A stretch of 64,000 nucleotides of DNA from Isoetes taiwanensis (taxonomy: Eukaryota; Streptophyta; Lycopodiopsida; Isoetales; Isoetaceae): the NCBI GenBank assembly GCA_021234155.1, contig JAJEKV010000509.1, positions 62,001-126,000 of the forward strand, given 5' to 3'. The translations under genes were made by a program, and so were the position numbers. The first letter of the stretch is position 1. Each line of letters starts with the position of its first letter. Below the pieces are notes generated by a model. That model was given only the letters and a program-made list of their open reading frames with translations, was not told the DNA's origin and did not search any database. Shown here piece by piece: positions 43,613 through 55,760 of this stretch.

Positions 43613-46600
43613 TCACGTGAACACTAGATACTCTTTTAGTGATTCTCTAATCTCGAGTCCATTTGCAACTTCAGTGTCTTCAGCTTCAATGTCTTGATTC
43701 TCACCATTTGCAACTTCAGTATCTTCAGCTTCAGTGTCTTCATTCTCATCTTCTACTAGCCCTTGAAGTCTGATTTGTTCCAACTCCTCCTCCACATTTG
43801 CTTCGCCATTATCAATCAATAAATTGTGCAAGATGCAACATGCATGAGCTATAGTCGGGACATACATAGGCTTCATCCTTAACTTTGTGTCAAGGCATTT
43901 GAACTTGCCCTTCAACAACCCAAATGTTTGCTCAATATATAAACGTCCTCTTTTCAACTTTTTATTGAAAATATCCTCTACAACATAGCAGCCCATACAA
44001 TAATGTGTTATCATAAAAAACAAAACACTCATGAAGGCAAAAAGAAGCTAAGATTAACTTACCAGCAAGTGTTAATAGTCTAGGAGCCTTTTGGTATGGC
44101 GACATCAACCACGAAGAGCACTTATAACCGTTATCTCCCAAGAAGTACGGTTTTAACTCCCTCCTGAAAACAATGTTCACAACAGGTTCTTGGAGCAACT
44201 GGCCTTCTTCAATTCTTCTCGCAAGTCTTGAATTTCTTAATACTCTAGCGTCATGCACAGACCCAGGATATCCACAAAAGATATCAAGAAATCTTCTCTT
44301 TGTATCACATATTGCTTGCATTATGATGCTAAATCTACATTTCCTATCATAGTAATCAAATCCATGGGACTGCGGGTTGTATTATTTCAAAGTGTGTACA
44401 ATCTATTGCACCGGTACCAAAACAAAAATAACAATCACATGTTAGCATAGAGAAGCGTAAATTACATCAAAATTATTCTTTAACTATCAATCACTCTTTG
44501 AGATACACCCCCAGAGATAGTCTTTGTTCAACTTTCCAGCCTTCATGCTACAAAAAACAGAATCAAATTGAATCAAATTGAAGACCAGCTCGCCAGGACA
44601 CGAGGTCAAACAGGAGGACTGTTTTTAAGAAAAAGAGGGGATTACTATCATGAAAGAGAGGAGAGTAAATGTCAAGACTAAATTAGCTACCAAGGAATAA
44701 CATGGAAATAAAATGTATATGCATAAATGCACGGGTTAAAAGGATTGACACAAGGAGGAACAAAGATCTAAGGAAAAGCAAACATACAAGGATAAAGAAG
44801 GGACCATGCAGATAAAGGGAACACCCAGCAAAATAAAGGGGCATGGGAGCAACTTGCAAGGTTGGTCGACAAGTTACAAAGGTAACAAATAGAATTAAGA
44901 TGGAGGTAGGAAGGAACATGTAAGAATATGATAATGGAATTAATGATATGAATTTCCCGTGTGGGTAGAACATAAGGACCAGCTACATGACAAAAGAAGA
45001 AAGGTAACTAGAGACAGGAAGAATGAACAAAGGAATACAGGAATTAAGGTTTAATAAACTAACAAGAATTAATAAGAAAGAAATGGGTGTATGAAAATTA
45101 GAGAAAAGGAAAGGTTGACATTGCAGGAAAAATACATGCAGCAACTAGCATAAGGCAGCACAAGGGGATAAAAAAAGTTGACCCTGCGGGAGTAGCACAT
45201 AAGGTACCCAGCACCAGACAACATGGGAGAAGCATGCAGCGCGGAATTACAAATGAGAAGCAGGACCTAGACATGACCTATGGAGGCAACCAACAAAAAA
45301 AATACCCCTCAAATGACATGACCCCTATGGAGACATGACCTATGGAGCTGGGTATCGCATGCAGATAAAAAATACCCCTCAAATGACATTCACCTCATCA
45401 ATCACATTTGCAGATAAAAATACCCCTGGTACCTCATCAATAAAAATACCCCTGGTACATATATCAACAATTAACCATACCAACAATTAAGTTGATCACA
45501 TGGTATATGCACAAGTATTTATGTATGGGGTATTTGTGCCAAATAATCTATAACCATTACTAGAAGGTTCTGCGCATAAATTCAGTGTGCTACCAGATGC
45601 CATGTTATCTGGACTTATTAGGATGCCAGTATTTCTGCACATAGGTCAGGAACAAAGAACACAGCACTAAAGCACTACTTAAACAATCCAAAAACTCCAG
45701 TTAATTTGATGCATCCCAAAGTGCCCGCCACAATGGCCCATTTTTCACAGACTCACTATGATTTTAGTTGCAAAATCATATATTTACCACGGTGTCGCAC
45801 TTGTCTCATGGTACATTTTCCATGCTCTAGCCAAATAAATAAGAATGCTAGAGTATATCCTATTGCAGTTCAGTTGCAATCAGGATTTTAACCATACCAC
45901 CAAATAAGTTGATCACATGGTATATGGTATATGCTATTCCACAATTATTTATATATGGGAATGCACAAATTTATCTTCTTGCTGTCAACGTAGCTTGCAC
46001 AAATTTAGCCTGCTTGCAAAGCGTAGCAACAGCAACCAGTCCTTGACCTTGCAGATTCCGCTTACAGCAACTAGTGCCAGTGCATTGAGTGCACAGGGCG
46101 CACTGAGTTCAAGGATACTGAGCTCGAAACTTCTCAAGGGCCTACAGTTTATCTACAGTTTAAGCTTTTGATCTAAGGCCTAGGCCAGAATTTTAAACTG
46201 GTTTTAGAACATTATGCTGGAAAGATATACTGGAAAAACCTACTTCATTAGTTTATCTTCTTTAGTTAAATCTTCATGCTGGATTGCTCCCATCGAATCA
46301 GCAACATTATTGATGCTGGGTTCTGCCACGTGCTCACTGCACTCAGTCTTCTGTGGGCTGCATTTGTTCATGCTGCTGGACTACAGGAGCCTTTGCATAT
46401 GCATTTCTCTGCCATAAATCTGGTTGCTGCTGAGCAATGGTTGCAGCAAATGCATGGTACAAGAAGGGCAAAACAAGGAGCATAATGCAATATAAAAGTA
46501 AAGTTAAGTGTGCACCATGGCATCTGGGTTAACGTTGGTCTCTGCAACAACAATGGTAGACTTCTAAGAAAGTTGGAGCACATCAGATGGTCTAGGTTTA

Positions 46601-47272
46601 TGATAGGTCTGTGTAGTGCAGGTTTAAAATCAGGGACCTCTATGTTAATGTGAACGACCATGGGGAGCAGTATAGGGTGTATTTACATGACAATTTGGGT
46701 GCAAAGTAGACCAGCAACAATTTTACAAAATTCAGCAAGCAAACAAAGCATGTTTCAAACAAAGCAGACCATATTTCAAACAAAGCAGACCATGAATGTA
46801 TAAGTCATGAGTTTGGGAGCTCACCTACATTTGGCAACTTGCAAACTTGATGGAATCCAGCACTGACCTCCTCGAACTCCTCACCTGCTGGGAACCTAAT
46901 CTTATAACCAAAAACTTGTATAATTGCTTTGCAAACTTCTATCACTACCATATGTGCACTGCTCTCTCCTATACCAAATTTCTCTGACAAAATCAAATAA
47001 TCAGAGCCTCTAAACAACTTTAGCAAACAACATGCTACTCTAACGTCCACAGGAATAGCCTTTCGATAATGAGTGTCTTGCTTTTCAATCTCAATGCTCA
47101 AGCTGCTGCACAAAAAGTTGAAGGTGTCCCTTGTCATCCTGAAAGTCTTCTTCCATCTTGCATCATCATAGAAGCCCTTGACAAAGCGATCGAACCAAGT
47201 AAAACTTCTTGGCTTCACCCACCACTCGCCTAAACGTTGTCCATGAATGCTACCATGCCCAAAAGCTTGCAA
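43613..47272 (-). CDS. PIF/Harbinger DDE transposase (three exons)
   Basis: Exon 1 (about 46825-47272): RSFTWFDRFVKGFYDDARWK, KTFRMTRDTFNFLCSSLSIE, IEKQDTHYRKAIPVDVRVAC, EKFGIGESSAHMVV and KLPNV, the HTH-containing N terminus. Exon 2 (44063-44411): GAIDCTHF (first catalytic Asp), YYDRKCRFSIIMQAICD, FCGYPGSVHDARVLRNS and YFLGDNGYK (second Asp). Exon 3 (43613-43977): LKRGRLYIEQTFGLLKGKFK (catalytic Glu), HACCILHNLLI, an acidic ED-repeat tail and IRESLKEYLVFT. All DDE residues are present. Exon phases fit (G|GT and G|AG). Defects: a 1-nt frame break near 44372, a non-AG acceptor at exon 2 (CCG), and a frame break at about 47270 from a further N-terminal open stretch to 47451; the first two sit at CAG/CTG-like sites and may be assembly errors. 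Confidence 0.85.
44412..46824 (-). other. large transposase intron
   Basis: 2.4 kb between exon 1 donor (TAG before GTGAGC at 46819-46824) and exon 2. Harbinger introns are usually shorter, so this may hold another insertion, but I see no recognisable protein, TIR pair or LTR. Repeats 'aaatacccct(c/g)' recur at about 45300-45455. Confidence 0.4.
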
Positions 47273-47960
47273 TGTGGCAACTTCGTCTCAGAATAACGAC
47301 TTGTGTAAACAATTATCTTCACTTTGTCCAAGTAGTAAAGTGTCAAAATTTGGAGATATCCAGCTACTAATATCATCATAGCTTGTACTAGTTCGTCATT
47401 GATTGGCATTTGATCTTCATTAACAAGCTGCACAAAATTCTTATTGTACATTAAGCAATTTCATCATGTTCATACAAAATAAAAATAGATTTACATTCAA
47501 AATTATAAAGCTGCAAATTTCATTCACATGAGATCATATTATCACATTGTCGCACAATGCCATGTCAAAATTTGATCCAAACTAAAAAATATAAAGTTTG
47601 AGTTGATCAATTTTAGTCAACTTCCTCAAAAAAAAAAAAAAACAATTATCTCTTTGTCAAAGTTTGGCAGCCGCAGTGTATGACTAGAAAACGAGCAACT
47701 AGTGACCATTTTGACCACCTATTCATCACCTACAAGCAACCATGGCCTCTGTTAGTGATAATTCAATATATTTTTATGCATGGGTCAAAAGAGTTTTGAA
47801 TATATAAACTGTGTGATTGGGGCAGCCTTGCTTGCAAAATAATTCCCCATCTTCTCGAATGCCCCTGCCATTACACTAATTGAACTAACCAAAGTTTGTT
47901 TGCAGCTGAAGTTTTCTCTCTCTATCTCCAAGCCTTTTACAAAATGCTCATCCATCATTG

Positions 47961-50861
47961 TCACAAATTTTGCTTGTTATTATCTGCCATTGTTTTTGTT
48001 AAGGAAGAACTGCCGCAAGTAGCTCTTCTTTTTCCTGAAGAGCCTGCTTCTCCCACTCCGATAACATGGTGGCTACCTTCACTTACTGATCTACTACTAT
48101 CTGCAGTGAACTGTGGTTCTATTACAGGCCTAGAGGACTGGAATGAATCCAAAAGCTTGTATATTGTCTCGTCTATAACCGGAAGGTTATAAACTTTTTT
48201 CATCTCAATTTTAGTTAGTGAAAAATACTCTGGCATACCAGTCTTCTTGCTGAAATCATGTACAGTTTTGTATTCCCCAATCAGATTCTCATATTTGAGC
48301 TTGCAGCCATCGAGATCCCTATCGTCAAAACCTATTTCTGCCATCTTTTCAGAAATCTTTTTCCATCTTGTTGCTACTGTTTCCATTTTGTCCCTCGCTG
48401 AAGCACCCTCTAGAGCTAGCCATTCTTCCTTTTTAAACTCCACTAACATCCTTGTCTCTTCGTTTGACCAATTCCTTGCTCTCTTTCTTTTTTGGGATCC
48501 ATCGGATGCATGAGAAGAGTCCGATGCATCCTCCAAATTGATGTGCAATGGCTACAAACGTAATTGTATGAGCAAAGTTATGAGCAAAGCAGGCCCAAAC
48601 TGAGATTACTATGTGAATCAAACTTAAGGACTGCATGCTATAGAGACGATACAAGTAAAGACTAAGATGCTAGCTGTGGTTGCAGCAGCAAGGATAATAT
48701 TAGCAACATTCAGCACTACTGTTAAAATCTCACTCTCAAGCACTACGGTCATATCACTCTCAAGCACTACTGTTAAAATCTGGAAAATTCACTGACTTAA
48801 CAAGAGCCATGGAAAGCACAGTCTTCTGATTTGCAGAAGATCCAAGCGCAACAGACAAGCGAGTCACTGTCTGGATCAGATCAGTCCCCAGAAAGTTCAT
48901 ATGGTGATCAGATCAGTCCCCAGAAAGTTCATATGGTCCGGCCTGTAGCTGTTGTGGCAGGCAAGGAAACCCAATTGATCATGGAAGGGTTCAACTTTAG
49001 TAAATCAGAAGTCAGGTATTGCTAAGTTCACCAGATGCAAAACTTCTGAGGCGAGTGCCACGGCTAAAGGCATATTTTTTTGTAGACTAACTTGTGGCCA
49101 CCAATGGGATCATATACTTGATGATCTTGTTGAAGAAGAGACTATTTCGGCAGCACAAAATGATGAAGTAAATGAAGATGAGAGTCTGCTAATAGAAGAG
49201 CAATGTTATAATTTTGGGGGAGGACAAGCTAATACCATAGGGCGCTGCTTTATCGAGGTACCAAGGAATTGTTTTATTATTTACATGCATATTATGCATA
49301 TGTTATAATGTTTGCGTGATGTACAGATGGAGCATGGTAATTTTTTGCCCCTAATTGTCGCTGATAGTGCAGTTTGTGAAGAGCTTCGAACTTTGGAAAT
49401 AGAAAGTGAGAAAGCTTCCACAATAGCAGCAAGCATAGCTAAAACAAATCAACTTTCAGAGGATCAAATAGTGGATTTGGCCAATACGGTCTGCAATGCT
49501 TGCAGATTTAGAATCAAGGCGGTTTGAATGAATTGGGTTGGATGTTTCAAAGAAGCTTTTGGCGGGCCGGTGGAAAACGGACAGAGGCCATATTTCCTTC
49601 AAGGTTCTCCTCGGGGAACACTCAACCATTTGTTCACATTTGCAATTGAGCGTGGATCGGTGTGCTATAGTGAAGAGTCTTCTTGACATTGTTTTGGTCA
49701 AAGAAGTGGAACATTTTGGGGCTGTGTTTTCATCGTAAAGGATCTACATATTATACATAAAGCGGTCGAGGAAGTGTCATAGAGTGGTGGACATGCTTTT
49801 TGTCCTATGAGCCTCATGGGCTGCTTGGACACGAGAAAGAAATTCATAGGATTTACCTCTTCACTCCTGATATATCTGGTCCTGGTGGTTGTACACCATT
49901 GCACATTGCTGCGATGATACAAGGGGCAGAGGATGTGCTAGATTCACTTATTAGTGATCCTGGTCAGGTATGTTCCTGCTGTGACACATCTTGTTTGCCA
50001 AAAAATTGATGTAATATTCAATACGTTTGTTGTCTAATGATGTTCTAACATTAATCATTTTCTTCATCAGGTTGGGCTTTCTGCATGGAACACCGCCCGG
50101 GGATGAGTGGTCGGACTCCATTGGGTATGCTTTTACGAGGGCAATATGGCTTGGATCTTCTGCAAATCAGAAGACTGTGCTTGTACATTACATGAGTAGC
50201 TTAGCCAGGTCGTGCAACACCATTCAGTATAGATGCAAGTGTTTCAAGCACCATAAATGCCAACATGGGACTCAAATCAAGTGCATTGAACACTGGCGGT
50301 ACGAGATTCCTGAACAATTTCAAATATGGATCGCAATATTTGAGCAACATCAGGATAATTTCACACATCAGATTAAGGGATAAGAGTCAAAGGGGCCAAT
50401 ATCCAAGTGCATTGTTCTAGTCTCAGTTTTTCACACTTACGAAGGGATAAATCACTTTTGGCTGCCGCAATGCTTTGCTGGGACCAGTCCCAAAGATACT
50501 ACAGTAGGCTATAAGGCCAACTCCTAAGGCAGAACACAATTTTAGCACTCAGAAGGATGTAAAGAAAAAATTGAAGCATTAAAGATGATGTGAACCCAAC
50601 CTTAAACAGAACCCAACCTTAAAAAAACTTCAAGCGTTGAATACAGAAGAAGAAATTGAAATGTCATCCAATATTCCTTGCAATATAGAATTCAAAATTC
50701 AATCCGCTTACCTCTTCCTCATTTGAGACTTGTCCATCTCCATACCCCTGCATATCGGCACTTCCACGACCTTGTCCATGAGCATGAGCTATTCGACTAC
50801 GGCCATCTCGTCCACGTGCACTTCGATTGCTTCCTCGAGCAGGTGGAGCTCGCATCGCCAT
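47961..50861 (-). CDS. Harbinger Myb/SANT-like accessory protein (two exons)
   Basis: Exon 1 (50712-50861) starts ATG and reads [50 protein letters not shown], ending in a donor (GAG before GTAAGC). Exon 2 (47961-48551) follows an acceptor TTTGTAG and reads in the same phase: [80 protein letters not shown]. The trihelix/Myb-SANT fold with spaced Trp residues is typical of Harbinger ORF1, which imports the transposase into the nucleus and binds TIRs. Predicted length is 246 residues. The 2,160-bp intron (48552-50711) contains the SPL fragment on the opposite strand. Confidence 0.82.
48706..48780. repeat. short tandem repeat in Myb/SANT intron
   Basis: CTCTCAAGCACTAC and GTTAAAATCT alternate two to three times; the same array is in the duplicated copy at about 52880-52950. 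Confidence 0.8.
48826..50205 (+). pseudogene. captured C-terminal fragment of an SPL (SBP-box) gene, copy A
   Basis: Plus-strand pieces follow the C terminus of SPL1/SPL12/SPL14-type plant transcription factors in order: [62 protein letters not shown] and [57 protein letters not shown] with TPLHIAA (the ankyrin-like part); [20 protein letters not shown]; then a frame-broken ARDE...ALAQGN. Introns are retained with GT/AG ends (49258-49326 between CFIE and MEHGN; 49968-50070 between DPGQ and VGLSAW). The SBP DNA-binding domain is absent. Several frame breaks exist, some only in this copy and not in copy B, so part are probably sequence errors. It is antisense to the Myb/SANT gene in whose intron it lies. 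Confidence 0.88.
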
Positions 50862-51127
50862 CGCCGTCGTCGTTAACTGGACCTAAATGACCTCGATGAG
50901 GTCAATATAATTTTTGTTAAAATTTGGTCTAAAATTTTTACGTCAGTTAATTTTGCGTTAACTGGGCGTTAACCATTATGTGTCGTGTGAAGGGATGAGT
51001 GGGTTAGGGTTTACCGTTAAAAAATAGTTAACAGCCATTAACCAAATGTCTTAACCAAGTCCAAACTTAACGTGTAGTGTGAAGCTAATAGCTGTTAAAA
51101 TTGCTAACTTAACCTAACCTAACTGCA

Positions 51128-51142
51128 GGTGTGAATGGACCC
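51128..51142. repeat. Harbinger right TIR, copy A
   Basis: GGTGTGAATGGACCC, the inverse of the left TIR, followed by the TAA target duplication. An identical end occurs in the duplicate at 55301-55315, also followed by TAA. Confidence 0.9.
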
Positions 51143-51145
51143 TAA

Positions 51146-52144
51146 GAGAGAAATAATTTTTGAACCTCAAGTAGCTTTTTTGATCAAAATAGGGTTTGAC
51201 GGCTTCCATCGATGCCAGACGATAGCAAGAAAACATGAGAACATAAAACTCGATATGTTCTATAATAAACAGGCAAATACCTTCAGCTTTAGCAATGTTT
51301 AAGTCACTTTATGCTAGAAATATCGAAGAAGGCAGTTTTGGACTAGTGCAGAAGCTGCCAAATTCTCTAATGTTTGAGCAATCACCACAAGGTATAGATG
51401 ACCCCATTGGTCTTGAAATTTTCAGAGATCATTAAGAAACAAGTGGAGACCCAAATAGTGGTGGTATATTACAAATTTGAAATTCCTTTCATGAGTTACA
51501 TGGGTTTAAGTGGCAGAGGTCATGTGGGCGGTTCTAGTCCATGGATGGGGAATGGTCCCGTAAAACAGATCTAGTGTTAATAAAACTTGGGAAAATTCCA
51601 AATATACCCCTCAAATTTATAAATATTCTAAAAATACCCCTAGAAATAGTGTATTTAGCTTAAATGGCAATAACTTTCTTGTGATAGTGTGTGCTAATTT
51701 CGTTTTGGGTTGGGGGAGGGTTTTCAGGCAGTGGTTTGGACTATGATTTTCGTATAGTATTGTATGAAAAACGGTATAATTTGCCATGTGAGAGGAGCTT
51801 GGATGGTTATTGCTATTTTGGGTGCTTGGCAGGCGCCTTTTTCATGGTCTTTCTTGGTTTTCCTTGGCATGGTTGGAAAAAGGGAAGAAGCGAATTTCAT
51901 GGGCGTGGATAAGAAGTGACGGTGGTTTCTATTTGGAGCCCTGGTTTTTTTGGTCCTGACTGCCGGATTCGCCATGGATATGCATGCCTTCAGCCTCGCT
52001 TTCATTCGCATCCGAGAATTCCCGGCATTCCACACACGAATTATGGCGAAGGGTTTGTAGTTGCGAAGGAGACATTGTTGCAGGTCGACAAACTCAAAGT
52101 TCTTAAAGCGGCTGTGCTTCTCTGCTTCATGGGCGGTCCCAGTT
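51146..52144. other. 3' flank of the element, copy A
   Basis: The flank is repeated at 55319-56318. No recognisable gene; open stretches on both strands (for example LISFWVGGGFSGSG on plus) match nothing I know. The AT-rich TIR-like word TGGGAAAATTCCAAATATAC lies at 51588. Confidence 0.4.
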
Positions 52145-52221
52145 TTATCTGCCATTGTTTTTGTTAAGGAAGAACTGCCGCAAGTAGCTCTTCTTTTTCC
52201 TGAAGAGCCTGCTTCTCCCAC
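51724..52221 (-). CDS. chimeric open frame across the duplication junction
   Basis: The minus strand starts in copy B's Myb/SANT C terminus ([25 protein letters not shown]), crosses the junction and continues open for about 140 codons through the former 3' flank (TGTAHEAEKHSRFKNFEFVD, LQQCLLRNYKPFAIIRVWNA). The upstream part of copy B exon 2 is frame-broken, so an actual fusion protein depends on whether those breaks are real. Confidence 0.45.
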   Translation of the reverse strand: MGEAGSSGKRRATCGSSSLTKTMADKTGTAHEAEKHSRFKNFEFVDLQQCLLRNYKPFAIIRVWNAGNSRMRMKARLKACISMANPAVRTKKTRAPNRNHRHFLSTPMKFASSLFPTMPRKTKKDHEKGACQAPKIAITIQAPLTWQIIPFFIQYYTKIIVQTTA

Positions 52222-55034
52222 TCCGATAACATGGTGGCTACCTTCACTTTCATCGATCTACTACTATCCGGCAGTGAACTGTGGTTCTATTCTGAGGGCC
52301 TAGAGGGGATGGAATGAATCCAAAAGCTTGTATATTGTCTCGTCTATAACAGGAAGGTTATAAACTTTTCATCTCAATTTTAGTTAGTGAAAAATACTCA
52401 CGGCATACCGATCTTCTTCTTTGAAATCATGTATGCAGTTTTGTATTCCCCAATCGATTCTCATATTTGAGCTTGCGACCATCGAGATCCCTATCGTCAA
52501 AACCTATTTACGCCATCTTTGAGAAATCTTTTTCCATCTTGTTGCTCTTGTTTCCATTTTGTCCCTCATTTGAAGCACCCTCTAGAGCTAGCCATTCTTC
52601 CTTTTAAACTCCACTAACATCCTTGTCTCTTCGTTTGACCAATTCCTTGCTCTCTTTCTTTTTGGGATCCATCGGATGCATGAGAAGAGTCCGATGCATC
52701 CTCCAAATTGATGTGCAATGGCTACAAACGTAATTGTATGAGCAAAGTTATGAGCAAAGCAGGCCCAAACTGAGATTACTATGTGAATCAAACTTAAGGA
52801 CTGCATGCTATAGAGACGATACAAGTAAAGACTAAGATGCTAGGCGTGGTTGAAAAGCAAGGATAATATTAGCAACATTCAGCACTACTGTTAAAATCTC
52901 ACTCTCAAGCACTACGGTCATATCACTCTCAAGCACTACTGTTAAAATCTGGAAAATTCACTGACTTAACAAGAGCCATGGAAAGCACAGGTCTTCGATT
53001 TGCAGTAAGATCAAAAGCATAACAGACAAGCGAGTCATCGCATCCGGATCAGATCAGTCCCCAGAAAGTTCATATGGTGATCAGATCAGTCCCCAGAAAG
53101 TTCATATGGTCCGGCCTGTAGCTGTTGTGGCAGGCAAGGAAACCCAATTGATCATGGAAGGGTTCAACTTTAGTAAATCAGAAGTCGTATTGCTAAATTC
53201 ACCGGATGCAAAACTTCGAGGCGAGTGCCACGGCTAAAAGGCATATTTTTGTAGACTAACTTGTGGCCACCAATGGGATCATATACTTGATGATCTTGTT
53301 GAAGAAGAGACTATTTGAAAGACACAAAATGATGAAGTAAATGAAGATGAGAGTACGCTAATAGAAGAGCAATGTTATAATTTTGGGGAGGACAAGCTAA
53401 TACCATAGGGCTATTTTGCTTTATCGAGGTACCAAGGAATTGTTTTATTATTTACATGCATATTATGCATATGTTATAATGTTTGCGTGATGTGAGATGG
53501 AGCATGGTAATTTTTGCCCCTAATTGTCGGCCGATAGTGCGGTTTGTGAAGAGCCGAACTTTGGAAATAGAAAGTGAGAAAGCTTCCACAATAGCAGCAA
53601 GCATAGCTAAAACAAATCAACTTTCGGAGGATCAAATAGTGGATTTGGCCAATCAAATGCAATTAGCGGCCAGATTTAGAATCAAAGGCGGTTTGAATGA
53701 ATTGGGTTGGATGTTTCAAAGAAGCTTTTGGCGAGCCGGTGGAAAACCGACAGAGGCCATATTTCCTTCAAGGTTCTCCTCGGGGAACACTCAACCATTT
53801 GTTCACATTTGCAATTGAACGTGGCCGGTGTGCTATAGTGAAGAGTCTTCTTGACATTGTTTTGGTCAAAGAAGTGGAACATTTTGGGGTCGTGTTTTCA
53901 TCCGTAAAGGATCTACATATTATACATAAAGCGGTCTCGAGGAAGTGTCATAGAGTGGTGGACATGCTTTTTGTCCTATGAGCCTCATGGGCTGCTTGGA
54001 CCACGAGAAAGAAATTCATAGGATTTACCTCTTCACTCGATATATCGGTCACGGTGGTTGTACACCATTGCACATTCTTTGCGATGATACAAGGGGGAGA
54101 GGATGTGCTAGATTCACTTATTAGTGATCTGGTGGGGTATGTTCTCTTTGTGACACATCTTGTTTGCCAAAAAATTGATGTAATGTTCAATACGTTTGTT
54201 GTCTAATGATGTTCTAACATTAATCATTTTCTTCATCAGGTTGGGCTTTCTGCATGGAACACTGCCAGGGATGAGTCAGGTCAGACTCCATTGGAGTATG
54301 CTTTAGCACAGGGCAATATGGCTTGGATCTTCTGCAAATCAGAAGACTGTGCTTGTACATTACATGAGTAGCTTAGCCAGGTCGTGCAACACCATTCAGT
54401 ATAGATGCAAGTGTTTCAAGCACCATAAATGCCAACATGGGACTCAAATCAAGTGCATTGAACACTGGCGGTACGAGATTCCTGAACAATTTCAAATATG
54501 GATCGCAATATTTGAGCAACATCAGGATAATTTCACACATCAGATTAAGGGATAAGAGTCAAAGGGGCCAATATCCAAGTGCATTGTTCTAGTCTCAGTT
54601 TTTCACACTTACGAAGGGATAAATCACTTTTGGCTGCCGCAATGCTTTGCTGGGACCAGTCCCAAAGATACTACAGTAGGCTATAAGGCCAACTCCTAAG
54701 GCAGAACACAATTTTAGCACTCAGAAGGATGTAAAGAAAAAATTGAAGCATTAAAGATGATGTGAACCCAACCTTAAAAATGTAACCCAACCTTAAAAAA
54801 CTTCAAGCGTTGAATACAGAAGAAGAAATTGAAATGTCATCCAATATTCCTTGCAATATAGAATTCAAAATTCAATCCGCTTACCTCTTCCTCATTTGAG
54901 ACTTGTCCATCTCCATACCCCTGCATATCGGCACTTCCACGACCTTGTCCATGAGCATGAGCTATTCGACTACGGCCATCTCGTCCACGTGCACTTCGAT
55001 TGCTTCCTCGAGCAGGTGGAGCTCGCATCGCCAT
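52145..55034 (-). pseudogene. second copy of the Myb/SANT gene
   Basis: Exon 1 (54885-55034) is identical in sense to copy A. Exon 2 (52145 to about 52717) begins normally ([16 protein letters not shown]) but is broken by many small changes, mostly at CAG/CTG positions where copy A is open. Its 3' end is cut by the duplication joint, so it lacks the native stop. Confidence 0.8.
52985..54350 (+). pseudogene. captured SPL fragment, copy B
   Basis: Same pieces as copy A. Some are better preserved here: [20 protein letters not shown] followed by [20 protein letters not shown] in one frame (53697-53981), and SAWNTARDESGQTPLEYALA with [20 protein letters not shown] (54247-54366), which matches SPL consensus where copy A is broken. 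Others are worse (GRCFIE is disrupted at about 53407-53425). Both copies together give a fuller ancestral fragment than either alone. Confidence 0.85.
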
Positions 55035-55760
55035 CGCCGTCGTCGTTAACTGGACCTAAATGACCTCGATGAGGTCAATATAATTTTTGTTAAAATTTGG
55101 TCTAAAATTTTTACGTCAGTTAATTTTGCGTTAACTGGGCGTTAACCATTATGTGTCGTGTGAAGGGATGAGTGGGTTAGGGTTTACCGTTAAAAAATAG
55201 TTAACGACCATTAACCAAATGTCTTAACCAAGTCCAAACTTAACGTGTAGTGTGAAGCTAATAGTCGTTAAAATTGCTAACTTAACCTAACCTAACTGCA
55301 GGTGTGAATGGACCCTAAGAGAGAAATAATTTTTGAACCTCAAGTAGCTTTTTTGATCAAAATAGGGTTTGACGGCTTCCATCGATGCCAGACGATAGCA
55401 AGAAAACATGAGAACATAAAACTCGATATGTTCTATAATAAACAGGCAAATACCTTCAGCTTTAGCAATGTTTAAGTCACTTTATGCTAGAAATATCGAA
55501 GAAGGCAGTTTTGGACTAGTGCAGAAGCTGCCAAATTCTCTAATGTTTGAGCAATCACCACAAGGTATAGATGACCCCATTGGTCTTGAAATTTTCAGAG
55601 ATCATTAAGAAACAAGTGGAGACCCAAATAGTGGTGGTATATTACAAATTTGAAATTCCTTTCATGAGTTACATGGGTTTAAGTGGCAGAGGTCATGTGG
55701 GCCAGTTCTAGTCCATGGATCAGGAATGGTCCCAGAAACAGATCTAGTGTTAATAAAACT

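Larger units (their letters stand above)
42673..51142 (-). mobile_element. PIF/Harbinger element with captured host exons
   Basis: Left end GGGGCCATTCACACCGGCGG at 42673 and right end (reverse complement) GGGTCCATTCACACCTGCAG ending at 51142 form imperfect TIRs that continue into GTTAGGTTAAG-type subterminal repeats on both sides (42690-43025, 50930-51120). TAA flanks both ends (42670-42672 and 51143-51145), the 3-bp target duplication standard for PIF/Harbinger. Length is 8,470 bp. Contents from left, with genes on minus unless stated: captured RMT2-like exon, DDE transposase, Myb/SANT gene whose intron holds an antisense (plus-strand) SPL gene fragment. The right half is duplicated downstream. 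Confidence 0.92.

Noticed and set aside
47896-48192. 98-codon plus-strand open frame
   Set aside because: Antisense to the Myb/SANT exon, which has the clear domain match.
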